5,436 bases of DNA, taken from Actinomycetes bacterium (GTDB taxonomy: Bacteria > Actinomycetota > Actinomycetes > Propionibacteriales > Nocardioidaceae). This document shows, in pieces, positions 1-5,436 of this stretch. Location: NCBI GenBank assembly GCA_023415395.1, contig JAEZKN010000514.1, forward strand, positions 1 to 5,436, in the 5' to 3' direction. Within the stretch, counting starts at the first letter, position 1; each line of letters starts with the position of its first letter. The position numbers were made by a program, and so were the translations under genes. The notes beneath the pieces were generated by a model. That model had not been told where the DNA came from and searched no databases. It saw nothing but the letters and a program-made list of their open reading frames with translations.

Positions 1-164
1 GTCCGGACCACGGCCACGGCTTCCCGGGGCCCGGTCCGGGCCACGGTTCAGGTGGACCGGGTCACGGGCCTGGTCCCGGTCCAGGTCACGGTCCAGGTCA
101 TGGGCCAGGTCATGGGCCAGGTGGTCACGGGCACGGCCACGGCTGGGGCCACGGCCACCACTGA
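1..164 (+). CDS. C-terminal end of a His/Gly/Pro-rich protein (5' end outside window)
   Basis: Only the last 53 codons are visible, in the frame whose codons begin at position 3, ending in TGA at 162-164. The peptide is almost pure low complexity: 25 Gly, 13 His and 11 Pro, with single Asp, Phe, Ser and Trp residues. It begins PDHGHGFPGPG, runs through GPGH units and ends GHGHGHGWGHGHH. Alternating Gly-His tails of this kind are known to bind divalent metals such as nickel, zinc, copper or cobalt. That role is inference here, because the folded part of the protein lies off the left edge and the family cannot be named. The reading is supported by the stop lying 9 bp before a hairpin that fits a terminator, and by the coherent composition. 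The +1 frame is also open to 276 but would run into valS and has no sensible composition. The tail could instead be a structural low-complexity end with no metal role. Confidence 0.55.
   Translation, partial: PDHGHGFPGPGPGHGSGGPGHGPGPGPGHGPGHGPGHGPGGHGHGHGWGHGHH
60..119 (+). repeat. Five 12-bp tandem units encoding Gly-His/Pro-Gly-Pro
   Basis: Five in-phase 12-bp units start at 60, 72, 84, 96 and 108. The last two are identical (GGTCATGGGCCA), and the others differ at a few positions; the second unit has CCC (Pro) in place of the His codon. Each unit keeps the reading frame, so gain or loss of units would lengthen or shorten the His-rich tail without a frameshift. The spread of substitutions suggests an ageing in-frame expansion rather than a perfect, recently amplified satellite. 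Confidence 0.7.
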
Positions 165-173
165 GGATCGAGT

Positions 174-209
174 CGCCGGGCCTCGGCACCTGAGTGCCGC
201 GACCCGGCG
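174..209. terminator. Nested hairpin between convergent genes, probable bidirectional terminator
   Basis: The outer arms CGCCGGG (174-180) and CCCGGCG (203-209) are perfect 7-bp complements. Inside them, CGGCAC (184-189) and GTGCCG (194-199) form a perfect 6-bp stem closed by the tetraloop CTGA (190-193). The two stems are separated by a 3x3 internal loop (CCT/CGA). The element sits 9 bp after the stop of the His-rich gene and 5 bp after the valS stop on the other strand, filling most of the 50-bp gap. There is no T-run on either side. U-less hairpins at gene ends are common in high-GC actinobacteria. A symmetrical position between two stops suggests that it serves both transcripts. Confidence 0.72.
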
Positions 210-214
210 CAGCG

Positions 215-2827
215 TCACTGCGTCGGTGCCAGCTCCGCCTCGACCGAGATCTCCGTGGCGTCGTCCTCGGGGGTGAAGACCAGCTCGCCGGTGATCTTGC
301 CGGTCTTGCGCAGGTCGTCGGCGGCCAGCTCGGCCGCCCGGACCAGTGCCTCGGGCCCGCGGATCTCCACGCGGGAGAGCTCGGCGCGCATGGAGACCTT
401 GGCGTTCGACTTGGCGCCGCGGATGCCGATGAGGGCGGCGGAGACGGCGTCGAGGGTGGTGCCCTCGGTCGCCGCGGCGGAGCCGAGCTCGACCACGGTC
501 GGCCACGAGGAGCGGTGGATCGAGCCCTCCTGCCACCACGACCAGACCTCCTCGGTCACGTAGGGCAGGAACGGCGCGAGCAGCCGCAGCTGGGCGTGCA
601 GCGCGAGCGCCAGCGCCGCCTTGGCCGAGGCGGTGGCGACGCCGCCGTCGGCGTCGTACGCGCGCTCCTTGACCAGCTCGAGGTAGTCGTCGCAGAACTC
701 CCAGAAGAACTTCTCGGCCGTCTCGAGCGCGGTGGTGTAGTCGTAGGCCTCGAAGGCGTCGGTCGCCTTGCGGATCACCTCGGCCAGCCGGCCGAGCATC
801 GCGCAGTCGACCGGCTCGGAGACCTCGAACGGGTTCACCGCGGTCGCGCCCACGCCGCCGAGGACGAACTTCGAGGCGTTGAGGACCTTCATCGCCAGCC
901 GGCGGCCGACCTTCATCTGGGTCTCGTCGAAGGGCGAGTCCAGGCCCGGGCGGGCCATGGCCGCGCGCCAGCGCACGGCGTCGGCGCCGAACTTGTCGAG
1001 GATGTCGGTCGGGACGACGACGTTGCCCTTGGACTTCGACATCTTCTTGCGGTCCGGGTCGAGGATGAAGCCCGACACCAGCGCGTGCGACCACGGTGCC
1101 GCGTGGTTCTCGAAGTGGGCGCGGACCACGCGGGAGAAGAGCCAGGTCCGGATGATGTCGTGCGCCTGGGTGCACAGGTCCATCGGGAAGACCCGCTGCC
1201 ACAGGTCGTCGTCGGACTCCCAGCCGCCGGCGATCTGCGGGGTGAGCGAGGAGGTCGCCCAGGTGTCCATCACGTCGGGGTCGCCGATGAAGCCGTTCGG
1301 CTTGCCGCGCTGGTCCTCGCTGTAGCCCGACGGGGCGTCGGTCGAGGGGTCGATCGGCAGCTGCTCCTCGCGGGGCAGGAGCGGGTGGTCGTAGTCGGGC
1401 TCGCCGTCGGCGTCGAGCGGGTACCAGACCGGGAAGGGGATGCCGAAGAACCGCTGCCGCGAGATCAGCCAGTCGCCGTTGAGGCCACCGACCCAGTTGT
1501 CGTAGCGGTGCTGCATGTGCGCCGGGACCCACTGGATCTCCGCGCCGCGGTCGAGCATCTCGGTGCGCAGCGCCGCGTCCCGGCCGCCGTTGCGGATGTA
1601 CCACTGGCGGGTCGCGACGATCTCGAGCGGCTTGTCGCCCTTCTCGTAGAAGTTCGTCATCCGCTGGGTCGGGGTGGGCTCGCCGTCGAGGTCGCCGGTC
1701 TCGCGCAGCTTGGCGACCACGGCCTCACGGGCCGAGAACGCGGTCTTGCCCTTGAGGTCCTCGTACGCCGCCGCGGCGGTCTCGCCCGAGAGCCACTCCG
1801 GCGTCTCGCGGGAGAGCCGGCCGTCGCGGCCGATCAGGGTGCGGACCGGCAGGTCGAGCTCGCGCCACCAGGTGACGTCGGTGAGGTCACCGAACGTGCA
1901 GCACATCGCGATGCCCGCGCCCTTGTCCATCTCCGCGAGCGGGTGCGGAAGCACCGGGATCTCCACGCCGAAGACCGGCGAGGTGACCGTGGTGCCGAAC
2001 AGCGGCTGGTAGCGCTCGTCGTCGGGGTGCGCGATCAGCGCGACGACCGAGGGGATCAGCTCGGGACGCGTGGTCTCGATGAAGACCTTGTCGCCGTCGG
2101 GGCGGTGGAACGCGACGCGGTGGTAGGCCCCGGCGTACTCGCGTGCCTCGAGCTCGGCCTGGGCGACCGCGGTCTGGAAGGTGACGTCCCAGAGGGTCGG
2201 CGCCTCCTGGAGGTAGGCCTCGCCGCGGGCGAAGTTGCGCAGGAACGCCCGCTGGCTGACGGTCTGCGCCTTCGGGCCGATGGTCGTGTAGTGCTGCTTC
2301 CAGTCGACCGAGAGGCCGAGCGTGCGCCACAGCTGCTCGAAGACCTGCTCGTCCTGCTCGACGAGCTGCTCGCACAGGGCGATGAAGTTGGGCCGGCTGA
2401 TCGGGATCTGCTTCTTCGGGTCCGGCTTCTCCGGCGGGGTGAAGTCGGGGTCGTAGGGCAGCGACGGGTCACAGCGCACGCCGTAGTAGTTCTGGACGCG
2501 GCGCTCGGTCGGCAGGCCGTTGTCGTCCCAGCCCATGGGGTAGAACACCGACTTGCCGCGCATGCGCTGGAAGCGGGCGATCAAGTCGGTGTGGGTGTAG
2601 GAGAACACGTGGCCGACGTGCAGGCTGCCGCTCACGGTGGGCGGCGGGGTGTCGATGGAGTAGACGTTCTCGCGCGTCTGGGTCCGGTCGAAGGCGTAGG
2701 TGTCGTCGGCCTTCCAGCGCTCGCCCCAGGTGGCCTCCAGCCCCTCGAGCGCAGGCTTCTCGGGTACGCGAGCGGCGCCGGTGGTGCCGCTCGTCGTGTC
2801 CGGGGCCTGGCTCGTGATGTCGGTCAT
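215..2827 (-). CDS. valS: Valine--tRNA ligase, archaeal-like subfamily
   Basis: This 870-residue cytoplasmic class Ia synthetase charges tRNA-Val with valine using ATP and removes mischarged threonine. The Rossmann catalytic core carries PPPTVSGSLHVGH (HIGH motif H70-V-G-H73), GWDDNGLPTE at 99-108, WATSS at 523-527 and KMSKS at 595-599. The inserted CP1 editing domain (about 215-340) contains ETTRPE at 251-256, HPDDERY at 267-273 and GAGIAMCCTFGD at 303-314. The helical anticodon-binding domain covers about 660-800. The wording of these motifs (TVSGSLHVGHVFSYTHTD, GWDDNGLPTE, CTFGDLTD) matches the subfamily typical of archaea and some bacteria. The common bacterial type instead has NVTGSLH(L/M)GHA and a C-terminal coiled-coil arm; here the last 70 residues are a short mixed domain with no heptad pattern. 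ATG at 2827 is preceded by AGGA at 8 nt. The gene appears to be monocistronic, between a divergent and a convergent neighbour. I cannot tell whether it is the only valS in the genome. Confidence 0.97.
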   Translation of the reverse strand: MTDITSQAPDTTSGTTGAARVPEKPALEGLEATWGERWKADDTYAFDRTQTRENVYSIDTPPPTVSGSLHVGHVFSYTHTDLIARFQRMRGKSVFYPMGWDDNGLPTERRVQNYYGVRCDPSLPYDPDFTPPEKPDPKKQIPISRPNFIALCEQLVEQDEQVFEQLWRTLGLSVDWKQHYTTIGPKAQTVSQRAFLRNFARGEAYLQEAPTLWDVTFQTAVAQAELEAREYAGAYHRVAFHRPDGDKVFIETTRPELIPSVVALIAHPDDERYQPLFGTTVTSPVFGVEIPVLPHPLAEMDKGAGIAMCCTFGDLTDVTWWRELDLPVRTLIGRDGRLSRETPEWLSGETAAAAYEDLKGKTAFSAREAVVAKLRETGDLDGEPTPTQRMTNFYEKGDKPLEIVATRQWYIRNGGRDAALRTEMLDRGAEIQWVPAHMQHRYDNWVGGLNGDWLISRQRFFGIPFPVWYPLDADGEPDYDHPLLPREEQLPIDPSTDAPSGYSEDQRGKPNGFIGDPDVMDTWATSSLTPQIAGGWESDDDLWQRVFPMDLCTQAHDIIRTWLFSRVVRAHFENHAAPWSHALVSGFILDPDRKKMSKSKGNVVVPTDILDKFGADAVRWRAAMARPGLDSPFDETQMKVGRRLAMKVLNASKFVLGGVGATAVNPFEVSEPVDCAMLGRLAEVIRKATDAFEAYDYTTALETAEKFFWEFCDDYLELVKERAYDADGGVATASAKAALALALHAQLRLLAPFLPYVTEEVWSWWQEGSIHRSSWPTVVELGSAAATEGTTLDAVSAALIGIRGAKSNAKVSMRAELSRVEIRGPEALVRAAELAADDLRKTGKITGELVFTPEDDATEISVEAELAPTQ

Positions 2828-2834
2828 GGCAGAA

Positions 2835-2840
2835 ATCCTA
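2835..2840 (-). promoter_or_regulatory. valS start signal: TAGGAT serving as Shine-Dalgarno core or -10 box
   Basis: Read on the minus strand, TAGGAT lies 7 nt before the valS ATG. It contains AGGA with 8-nt spacing to the start, a usable ribosome binding site. It also fits the actinobacterial -10 pattern TANNNT, which would place the transcript start within about one base of the ATG and give a leaderless or near-leaderless mRNA. Both readings cannot hold for the same transcript. No good -35 box is seen 17-19 nt upstream (best is TTCTCC/TTTCTC). Confidence 0.4.
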
Positions 2841-2869
2841 GGGCGCGGGCTCGTAGGCGGAGAAACCGG

Positions 2870-2898
2870 TTGTGACGGCGGCCGCTTGCTGGCTGACT
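2870..2898 (+). promoter_or_regulatory. Candidate promoter for the GNAT gene, possibly leaderless
   Basis: TTGTGA at 2870-2875 and CTGACT at 2893-2898 are separated by exactly 17 bp and partly match the -35 and -10 consensus. Counting 7 nt from the end of the -10 box puts the transcript start on the A of ATG at 2905. This would explain why that ATG has no ribosome binding site in front of it. The -10 match is imperfect, so this is a suggestion only. Confidence 0.3.
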
Positions 2899-2904
2899 TC
2901 CGGC

Positions 2905-3780
2905 ATGCACCTCGAGCTCACCGACGACCCGGCGCGCTTCCTCGACGAGACCGCGTCCCACCTGGCCGCGGACCCGGTGGTGACCACCGTCATCGCCACG
3001 GTGACCCAGCGCGCGGTGAGCCACCCGTTCGCCGGTGCGCCGTACACCTGGTGGGCGATCGTGCGCGAGGGCGAGCAGGTCGTCGGGGTCGCGATGCGGA
3101 CCGCGCCGTTCGAGCCGTATCCCGCCTACGTCCTGCCGATGCCCGACGACGCGGCACTCGCGCTGGCGCGCCTGCTGCACGAGCGGGGCGAGGAGCTGCG
3201 CGGGGTCAACGGCGCCCTGCCGGCCGCGCGGCTCGTGGCCGAGGAGACCGCCCGGTTGGCCGGGGGAGCGGCCCGCGTCGACGAGCACACCCGGCTCTTC
3301 GAGCTCGGCGACCTCGTCGTGCCGCCCGCGCCGCCTGGACGGCTGCGCGCGGCCACCGGCGACGACGCCGAGCTGTGCCGGGACTGGTTCGACGCCTTCG
3401 CGGTGGACGCCGCCGAGCAGGCCGGGCGCGACGGCCGGCATGCGATGCCGGAGCTCACCCTCGACGAGGTCCGCCTGCGCATCGACGCCGGGCTGATCTG
3501 GTTGTGGGAGGACGAGTCGGGCGCGCCGGTCCACCTGACCGGCTACAACGCCCCCGCGAACGGCGTCGCCCGGATCGGCCCGGTCTACACCCCGCGCGAG
3601 CACCGCGGTCGCGGCTACGCGAGTCGCACCGTCGCCGACGTCTCCGCCCGCCACCTCGCGAACGGCGTGCGGTGCTGCCTGTTCACCGACCAGGCCAACC
3701 CGGTCTCGAACCGGGTCTACGAGGCGCTCGGCTACCGCGCGGTCGTCGACATGGCCAACCTCGTGGTCGATGGCCCGTGA
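2905..3780 (+). CDS. GNAT-family N-acetyltransferase with tandem GNAT-like halves
   Basis: This 291-residue protein is probably cytoplasmic and transfers an acyl group from acyl-CoA to an amine; the substrate cannot be read from sequence. The C-terminal half (about 146-291) is the catalytic GNAT domain. Strand 4 and the pyrophosphate loop are seen as IGPVYTPREHRGRGYAS (R/Q-x-x-G-x-G/A motif at R234-G-R-G-Y-A239), followed by NPVSNRVYEALGY at 265-277, the usual motif B. The N-terminal half (1-140) has the secondary-structure rhythm of a GNAT fold (TWWAIVREGEQVVGVAMRTAP) but no acetyl-CoA loop, as in many two-domain actinobacterial GNATs. The start is uncertain. ATG 2905 (MHLELTDDPARFL) gives the usual family beginning but has no ribosome binding site. 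GTG 2872 would add 11 residues and has GGAG 9 nt upstream. The gene is divergent from valS and ends 7 bp from the convergent flavoprotein gene. Confidence 0.9.
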   Translation: MHLELTDDPARFLDETASHLAADPVVTTVIATVTQRAVSHPFAGAPYTWWAIVREGEQVVGVAMRTAPFEPYPAYVLPMPDDAALALARLLHERGEELRGVNGALPAARLVAEETARLAGGAARVDEHTRLFELGDLVVPPAPPGRLRAATGDDAELCRDWFDAFAVDAAEQAGRDGRHAMPELTLDEVRLRIDAGLIWLWEDESGAPVHLTGYNAPANGVARIGPVYTPREHRGRGYASRTVADVSARHLANGVRCCLFTDQANPVSNRVYEALGYRAVVDMANLVVDGP

Positions 3781-3787
3781 GTCCGAG

Positions 3788-4582
3788 TCAGCCGCGGTAG
3801 GGGTCGGCCGAGCCGCTCTCGATGCCCTTGCGGATCCGCTTCTCGACCAGTGCGGCGATCCGGTTGGCCACGAACGGCGGCTTCCGGTCGGTCCACCACT
3901 CGGCGTCGAACCAGCCGCGCTCGGTCCAGTACGCCGCATCCACGGGGCCCTCCTCGCGACCGCCGTCGACCAGGAGCCGGGCCACGCGGAAGCCGATGAG
4001 GTCGGCGGTCGAGGGTCGGGGCTCCCCGGCGGTCGGCGCGGCGACGGCGAGCGCGGCGATCTCGTCGAGCGCGGCGTCGACCTTGCCGCGGTAGGTGGTG
4101 CGCTTGAGCCCCGGTCCGTTGACGCCCAGCCGGGCCACGGTGTGGAAGCCCCAGCGGCGCACCGCGCTACCCAGGTAGTCCAGCGCGGCGTCGTGGCCGC
4201 CGCCGGCCGCGGTCGAGAGCAGCACCGCCGGGCGACCGACGTACGCCGGCCGGTGGATCAGGTAGGCGAAGTGGTCGATGAGGCGCTTCGTGCTCGCCGA
4301 GACCTGGAAGGAGTGCACCGGGGTGGCGAAGACGACCAGGTCCGCCCGGTCCATCACGTCGCGTGCCGGGGCCGCGGTGTCGTAGTTGGGGCAGGTCTGC
4401 TCGCCCGCCGTCATGCAGGACAGGCAGGCCGGACAGCTGGGGCCGAGGTCGAGGTCGGTGGTCACCACCGTCTCGGTCTCGATCTCCGTGTGCCGCGACA
4501 TCCGCTCGACCAGGTCCGTGACCAGTCGTCCGGTCGTCCCGTCGAGACCGTGCCCGGTGCCGAGCACCACTCCCACGCGCAT
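3788..4582 (-). CDS. Flavodoxin-fold NAD(P)H-dependent FMN oxidoreductase, iron-sulfur-flavoprotein-like
   Basis: This 264-residue protein is predicted to be cytoplasmic, with no signal or membrane segment. Its N-terminus, MRVGVVLGTGHGLDGTTGRL, forms the first strand and FMN phosphate loop of the NADPH-dependent FMN reductase family. DLVVFATPVHSFQVSASTKRLIDHF (81-105) is the second flavin-binding segment, and PAVLLSTAAGGGHDAAL (118-134) the third, so the core ends near 180. C50, C53, C56 and C64 form a CX2CX2CX7C cluster, within the range described for archaeal iron-sulfur flavoproteins that bind a 4Fe-4S cluster. Many relatives carry a shorter version. The last 80 residues are an extension with a Trp-rich stretch (YWTERGWFDAEWW, 218-230) and a basic helix (VEKRIRKGI). 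The likely role is electron transfer or reduction of quinones or small molecules; the substrate is unknown. ATG 4582 is set by a strong GGAGGT. It may be co-transcribed with the gene upstream. Confidence 0.85.
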   Translation of the reverse strand: MRVGVVLGTGHGLDGTTGRLVTDLVERMSRHTEIETETVVTTDLDLGPSCPACLSCMTAGEQTCPNYDTAAPARDVMDRADLVVFATPVHSFQVSASTKRLIDHFAYLIHRPAYVGRPAVLLSTAAGGGHDAALDYLGSAVRRWGFHTVARLGVNGPGLKRTTYRGKVDAALDEIAALAVAAPTAGEPRPSTADLIGFRVARLLVDGGREEGPVDAAYWTERGWFDAEWWTDRKPPFVANRIAALVEKRIRKGIESGSADPYRG

Positions 4583-4588
4583 GCGCCC

Positions 4589-4594
4589 ACCTCC
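4589..4594 (-). promoter_or_regulatory. Strong Shine-Dalgarno GGAGGT for the flavoprotein gene
   Basis: On the minus strand GGAGGT ends 6 nt before the ATG at 4582. It is the best ribosome binding site in the window and fixes this start, although the same frame stays open far upstream through the next gene. TACGTT (4607 to 4602, minus strand) lies just upstream and fits a -10 pattern, but no matching -35 is evident, so an own promoter is only possible. Confidence 0.65.
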
Positions 4595-4620
4595 GGGCGA
4601 GAACGTAGGGCATGGCGCGG

Positions 4621-5436
4621 TCAGCGTCCTCGCAGGGCCTCGTCGATGGACTGCTCGGCCGCGGGTCCCGGGGTCCAGCTGCCGCCCGGTCCCGCGAACT
4701 CGCCGGTGCAGCGGTCGTCGACCCACGCGGCCTGGTCGCCGTCGGCGTCCTCGAGCAGGACCATTCGCTGCGGACCGGTGTCGGTGCACATGCCGTCGTC
4801 CCCGGTGGCCGCCCGGTTCGCGGCCAGGTCGTCCCGGACCGCCTCGAGCTGGCCGTGCACGGGCGAGAGCGTCGCGGCGATGCCCCACGAGTCGTCGCCG
4901 TACTCCCGCTCGCCCATCGGGTCGGCGCGGTAGCAGACCACGCCCGCGACCGCCGTCGACGGGTCGAAGGAGGCGTTCCAGGTCGGCGCGCCCTCGGCCA
5001 GCCGGCCGAGGCGACCCACCTGGTCCGGCGGCGGGCAGCCGAGCTCGGGGATGCCGGACTGCTGACGGGCCTGGTTGCCCAGGAACGCCGCCAGCACGGC
5101 GTCGACCCCGAGGTCCGCGCCGTCGACGTCGACCGAGGCGCACAGACGCATGGGGCTGCCGAGGTAGGCCGTCGAACCGTCGGACGTCTCGACCTGGAGG
5201 GCCCACGGCTCGACAGGTACCGACGTGACCCGACAGGAGCGGGACATCTCCCACGCCGGCAGCGCGGCGAGGTCCTCCGCGAACGCCGCGGCCGTCGCAC
5301 CGGTGAGCGGTGGGCCCGCCAGCACCTCGTAGGAGCTGCTGGCGGCCAGGCAGGGCCGCACCGCGGTGACGGCGCGGAGGTCGATCGGGCCGGTGGGCTG
5401 GTTGAGGTCGACCGGCCGGGCCGGGCACGGCGAGGC
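4621..5436 (-). CDS. Cysteine-rich, probably exported protein with duplicated four-Cys unit (5' end outside window)
   Basis: I do not recognise a named family. The frame ends at TGA 4621-4623 and is open to the right edge, so 271 residues are visible and the start is missing. A GTG at 5361 is internal, because the 25 codons before it translate coherently (ASPCPARPVDLNQPTGPIDL and on). Counting from the first visible residue, eight cysteines stand at 4, 29, 68, 99, 134, 168, 217 and 243. An even number of well-spaced Cys suggests disulfides and export; any signal peptide or membrane anchor would lie off the window. The two halves look alike: each opens with Cys-Pro, and later has Cys, then a hydrophobic strand, Asp-Gly, and a closing Cys (WALQVETSDGSTAYLG against MVLLEDADGDQAAWVDD). 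I recall similar patterns in uncharacterised actinobacterial secreted proteins, but cannot confirm this. The stop is 38 bp before the flavoprotein ATG on the same strand, so an operon is possible. Confidence 0.75.
   Translation of the reverse strand, partial: ASPCPARPVDLNQPTGPIDLRAVTAVRPCLAASSSYEVLAGPPLTGATAAAFAEDLAALPAWEMSRSCRVTSVPVEPWALQVETSDGSTAYLGSPMRLCASVDVDGADLGVDAVLAAFLGNQARQQSGIPELGCPPPDQVGRLGRLAEGAPTWNASFDPSTAVAGVVCYRADPMGEREYGDDSWGIAATLSPVHGQLEAVRDDLAANRAATGDDGMCTDTGPQRMVLLEDADGDQAAWVDDRCTGEFAGPGGSWTPGPAAEQSIDEALRGR

Noticed and set aside
60..119. Possible CRISPR or regulatory iteron array
   Set aside because: The units are 12 bp, contiguous without spacers and in phase with a coding frame, so a coding tandem repeat explains them.
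52..276. Small plus-strand open frame across the repeat and into the valS end
   Set aside because: It overlaps the hairpin and valS, has no ribosome binding site, and reads the repeat in a different frame from the His-rich tail, which stops neatly before the hairpin.
48..1604. Minus-strand open frame overlapping valS in another frame, ending in Thr/Trp/Pro repeats
   Set aside because: Its translation is dominated by Arg, Gly, Pro and Ala. The Thr-Trp repeats are only the complement of the GPGH codon repeat.
194..2875. Very long plus-strand open frame antisense to valS
   Set aside because: It mirrors a fully motif-supported valS. Such stop-free antisense frames are expected opposite a high-GC gene, and the translation is Val/Leu/Gly/Arg/Asp-rich with no recognisable domain.
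3770..4933. Plus-strand open frame antisense to the flavoprotein gene and part of the Cys-rich gene
   Set aside because: It is antisense to a recognised flavoprotein, with no family features and no start signal.
4583..5428. Upstream extension of the flavoprotein frame, which would make a 546-residue fusion
   Set aside because: The extension is Arg/Gly/Pro-rich with no domain and lies over the Cys-rich gene. ATG 4582 has GGAGGT at ideal spacing and begins exactly at the flavodoxin fold.

Overview
The window is very GC-rich. Genes have strong G/C third-position bias, long spurious open frames lie antisense to the real genes, and there is no U-tract behind the one clear hairpin. This fits a high-GC actinobacterium. 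Nocardioides or a related Propionibacteriales genus is my best guess, but it is an inference from overall protein character. No mobile element, CRISPR array, tRNA or rRNA is visible.

Layout, left to right: (1) the 3' end of a plus-strand gene encoding an extremely His/Gly/Pro-rich C-terminus (stop at 162-164), carrying a short 12-bp tandem repeat; (2) a 50-bp convergent gap almost filled by a perfect nested hairpin (174-209), probably a shared bidirectional terminator; (3) a complete minus-strand valyl-tRNA synthetase (215-2827) of the archaeal-like subfamily, with HVGH, GWDDNGLPTE and KMSKS motifs and no C-terminal coiled coil; (4) a 77-bp divergent gap with candidate promoters in both directions; (5) a plus-strand GNAT acetyltransferase (2905-3780) with a degenerate N-terminal half and a catalytic C-terminal half; (6) a minus-strand flavodoxin-fold NAD(P)H/FMN oxidoreductase (3788-4582) with an iron-sulfur-flavoprotein-like cysteine cluster and an unusual C-terminal extension, ending 7 bp from the GNAT stop; (7) a minus-strand, 5'-truncated, cysteine-rich and probably exported protein (4621 to beyond 5436) that looks like two copies of a four-cysteine unit.

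The coding layout is dense, with no gene-free stretch above 77 bp. Genes 6 and 7 share a strand with a 38-bp gap and could be co-transcribed, though gene 6 has its own strong ribosome binding site. valS is a housekeeping translation gene. Nothing in the sequence ties the other genes to it functionally, and I see no multi-gene defence, secretion or biosynthetic system. The points most worth a second look are the ValRS subfamily, the Cys cluster and tail of the flavoprotein, the duplicated Cys-rich protein and the His-rich tail.
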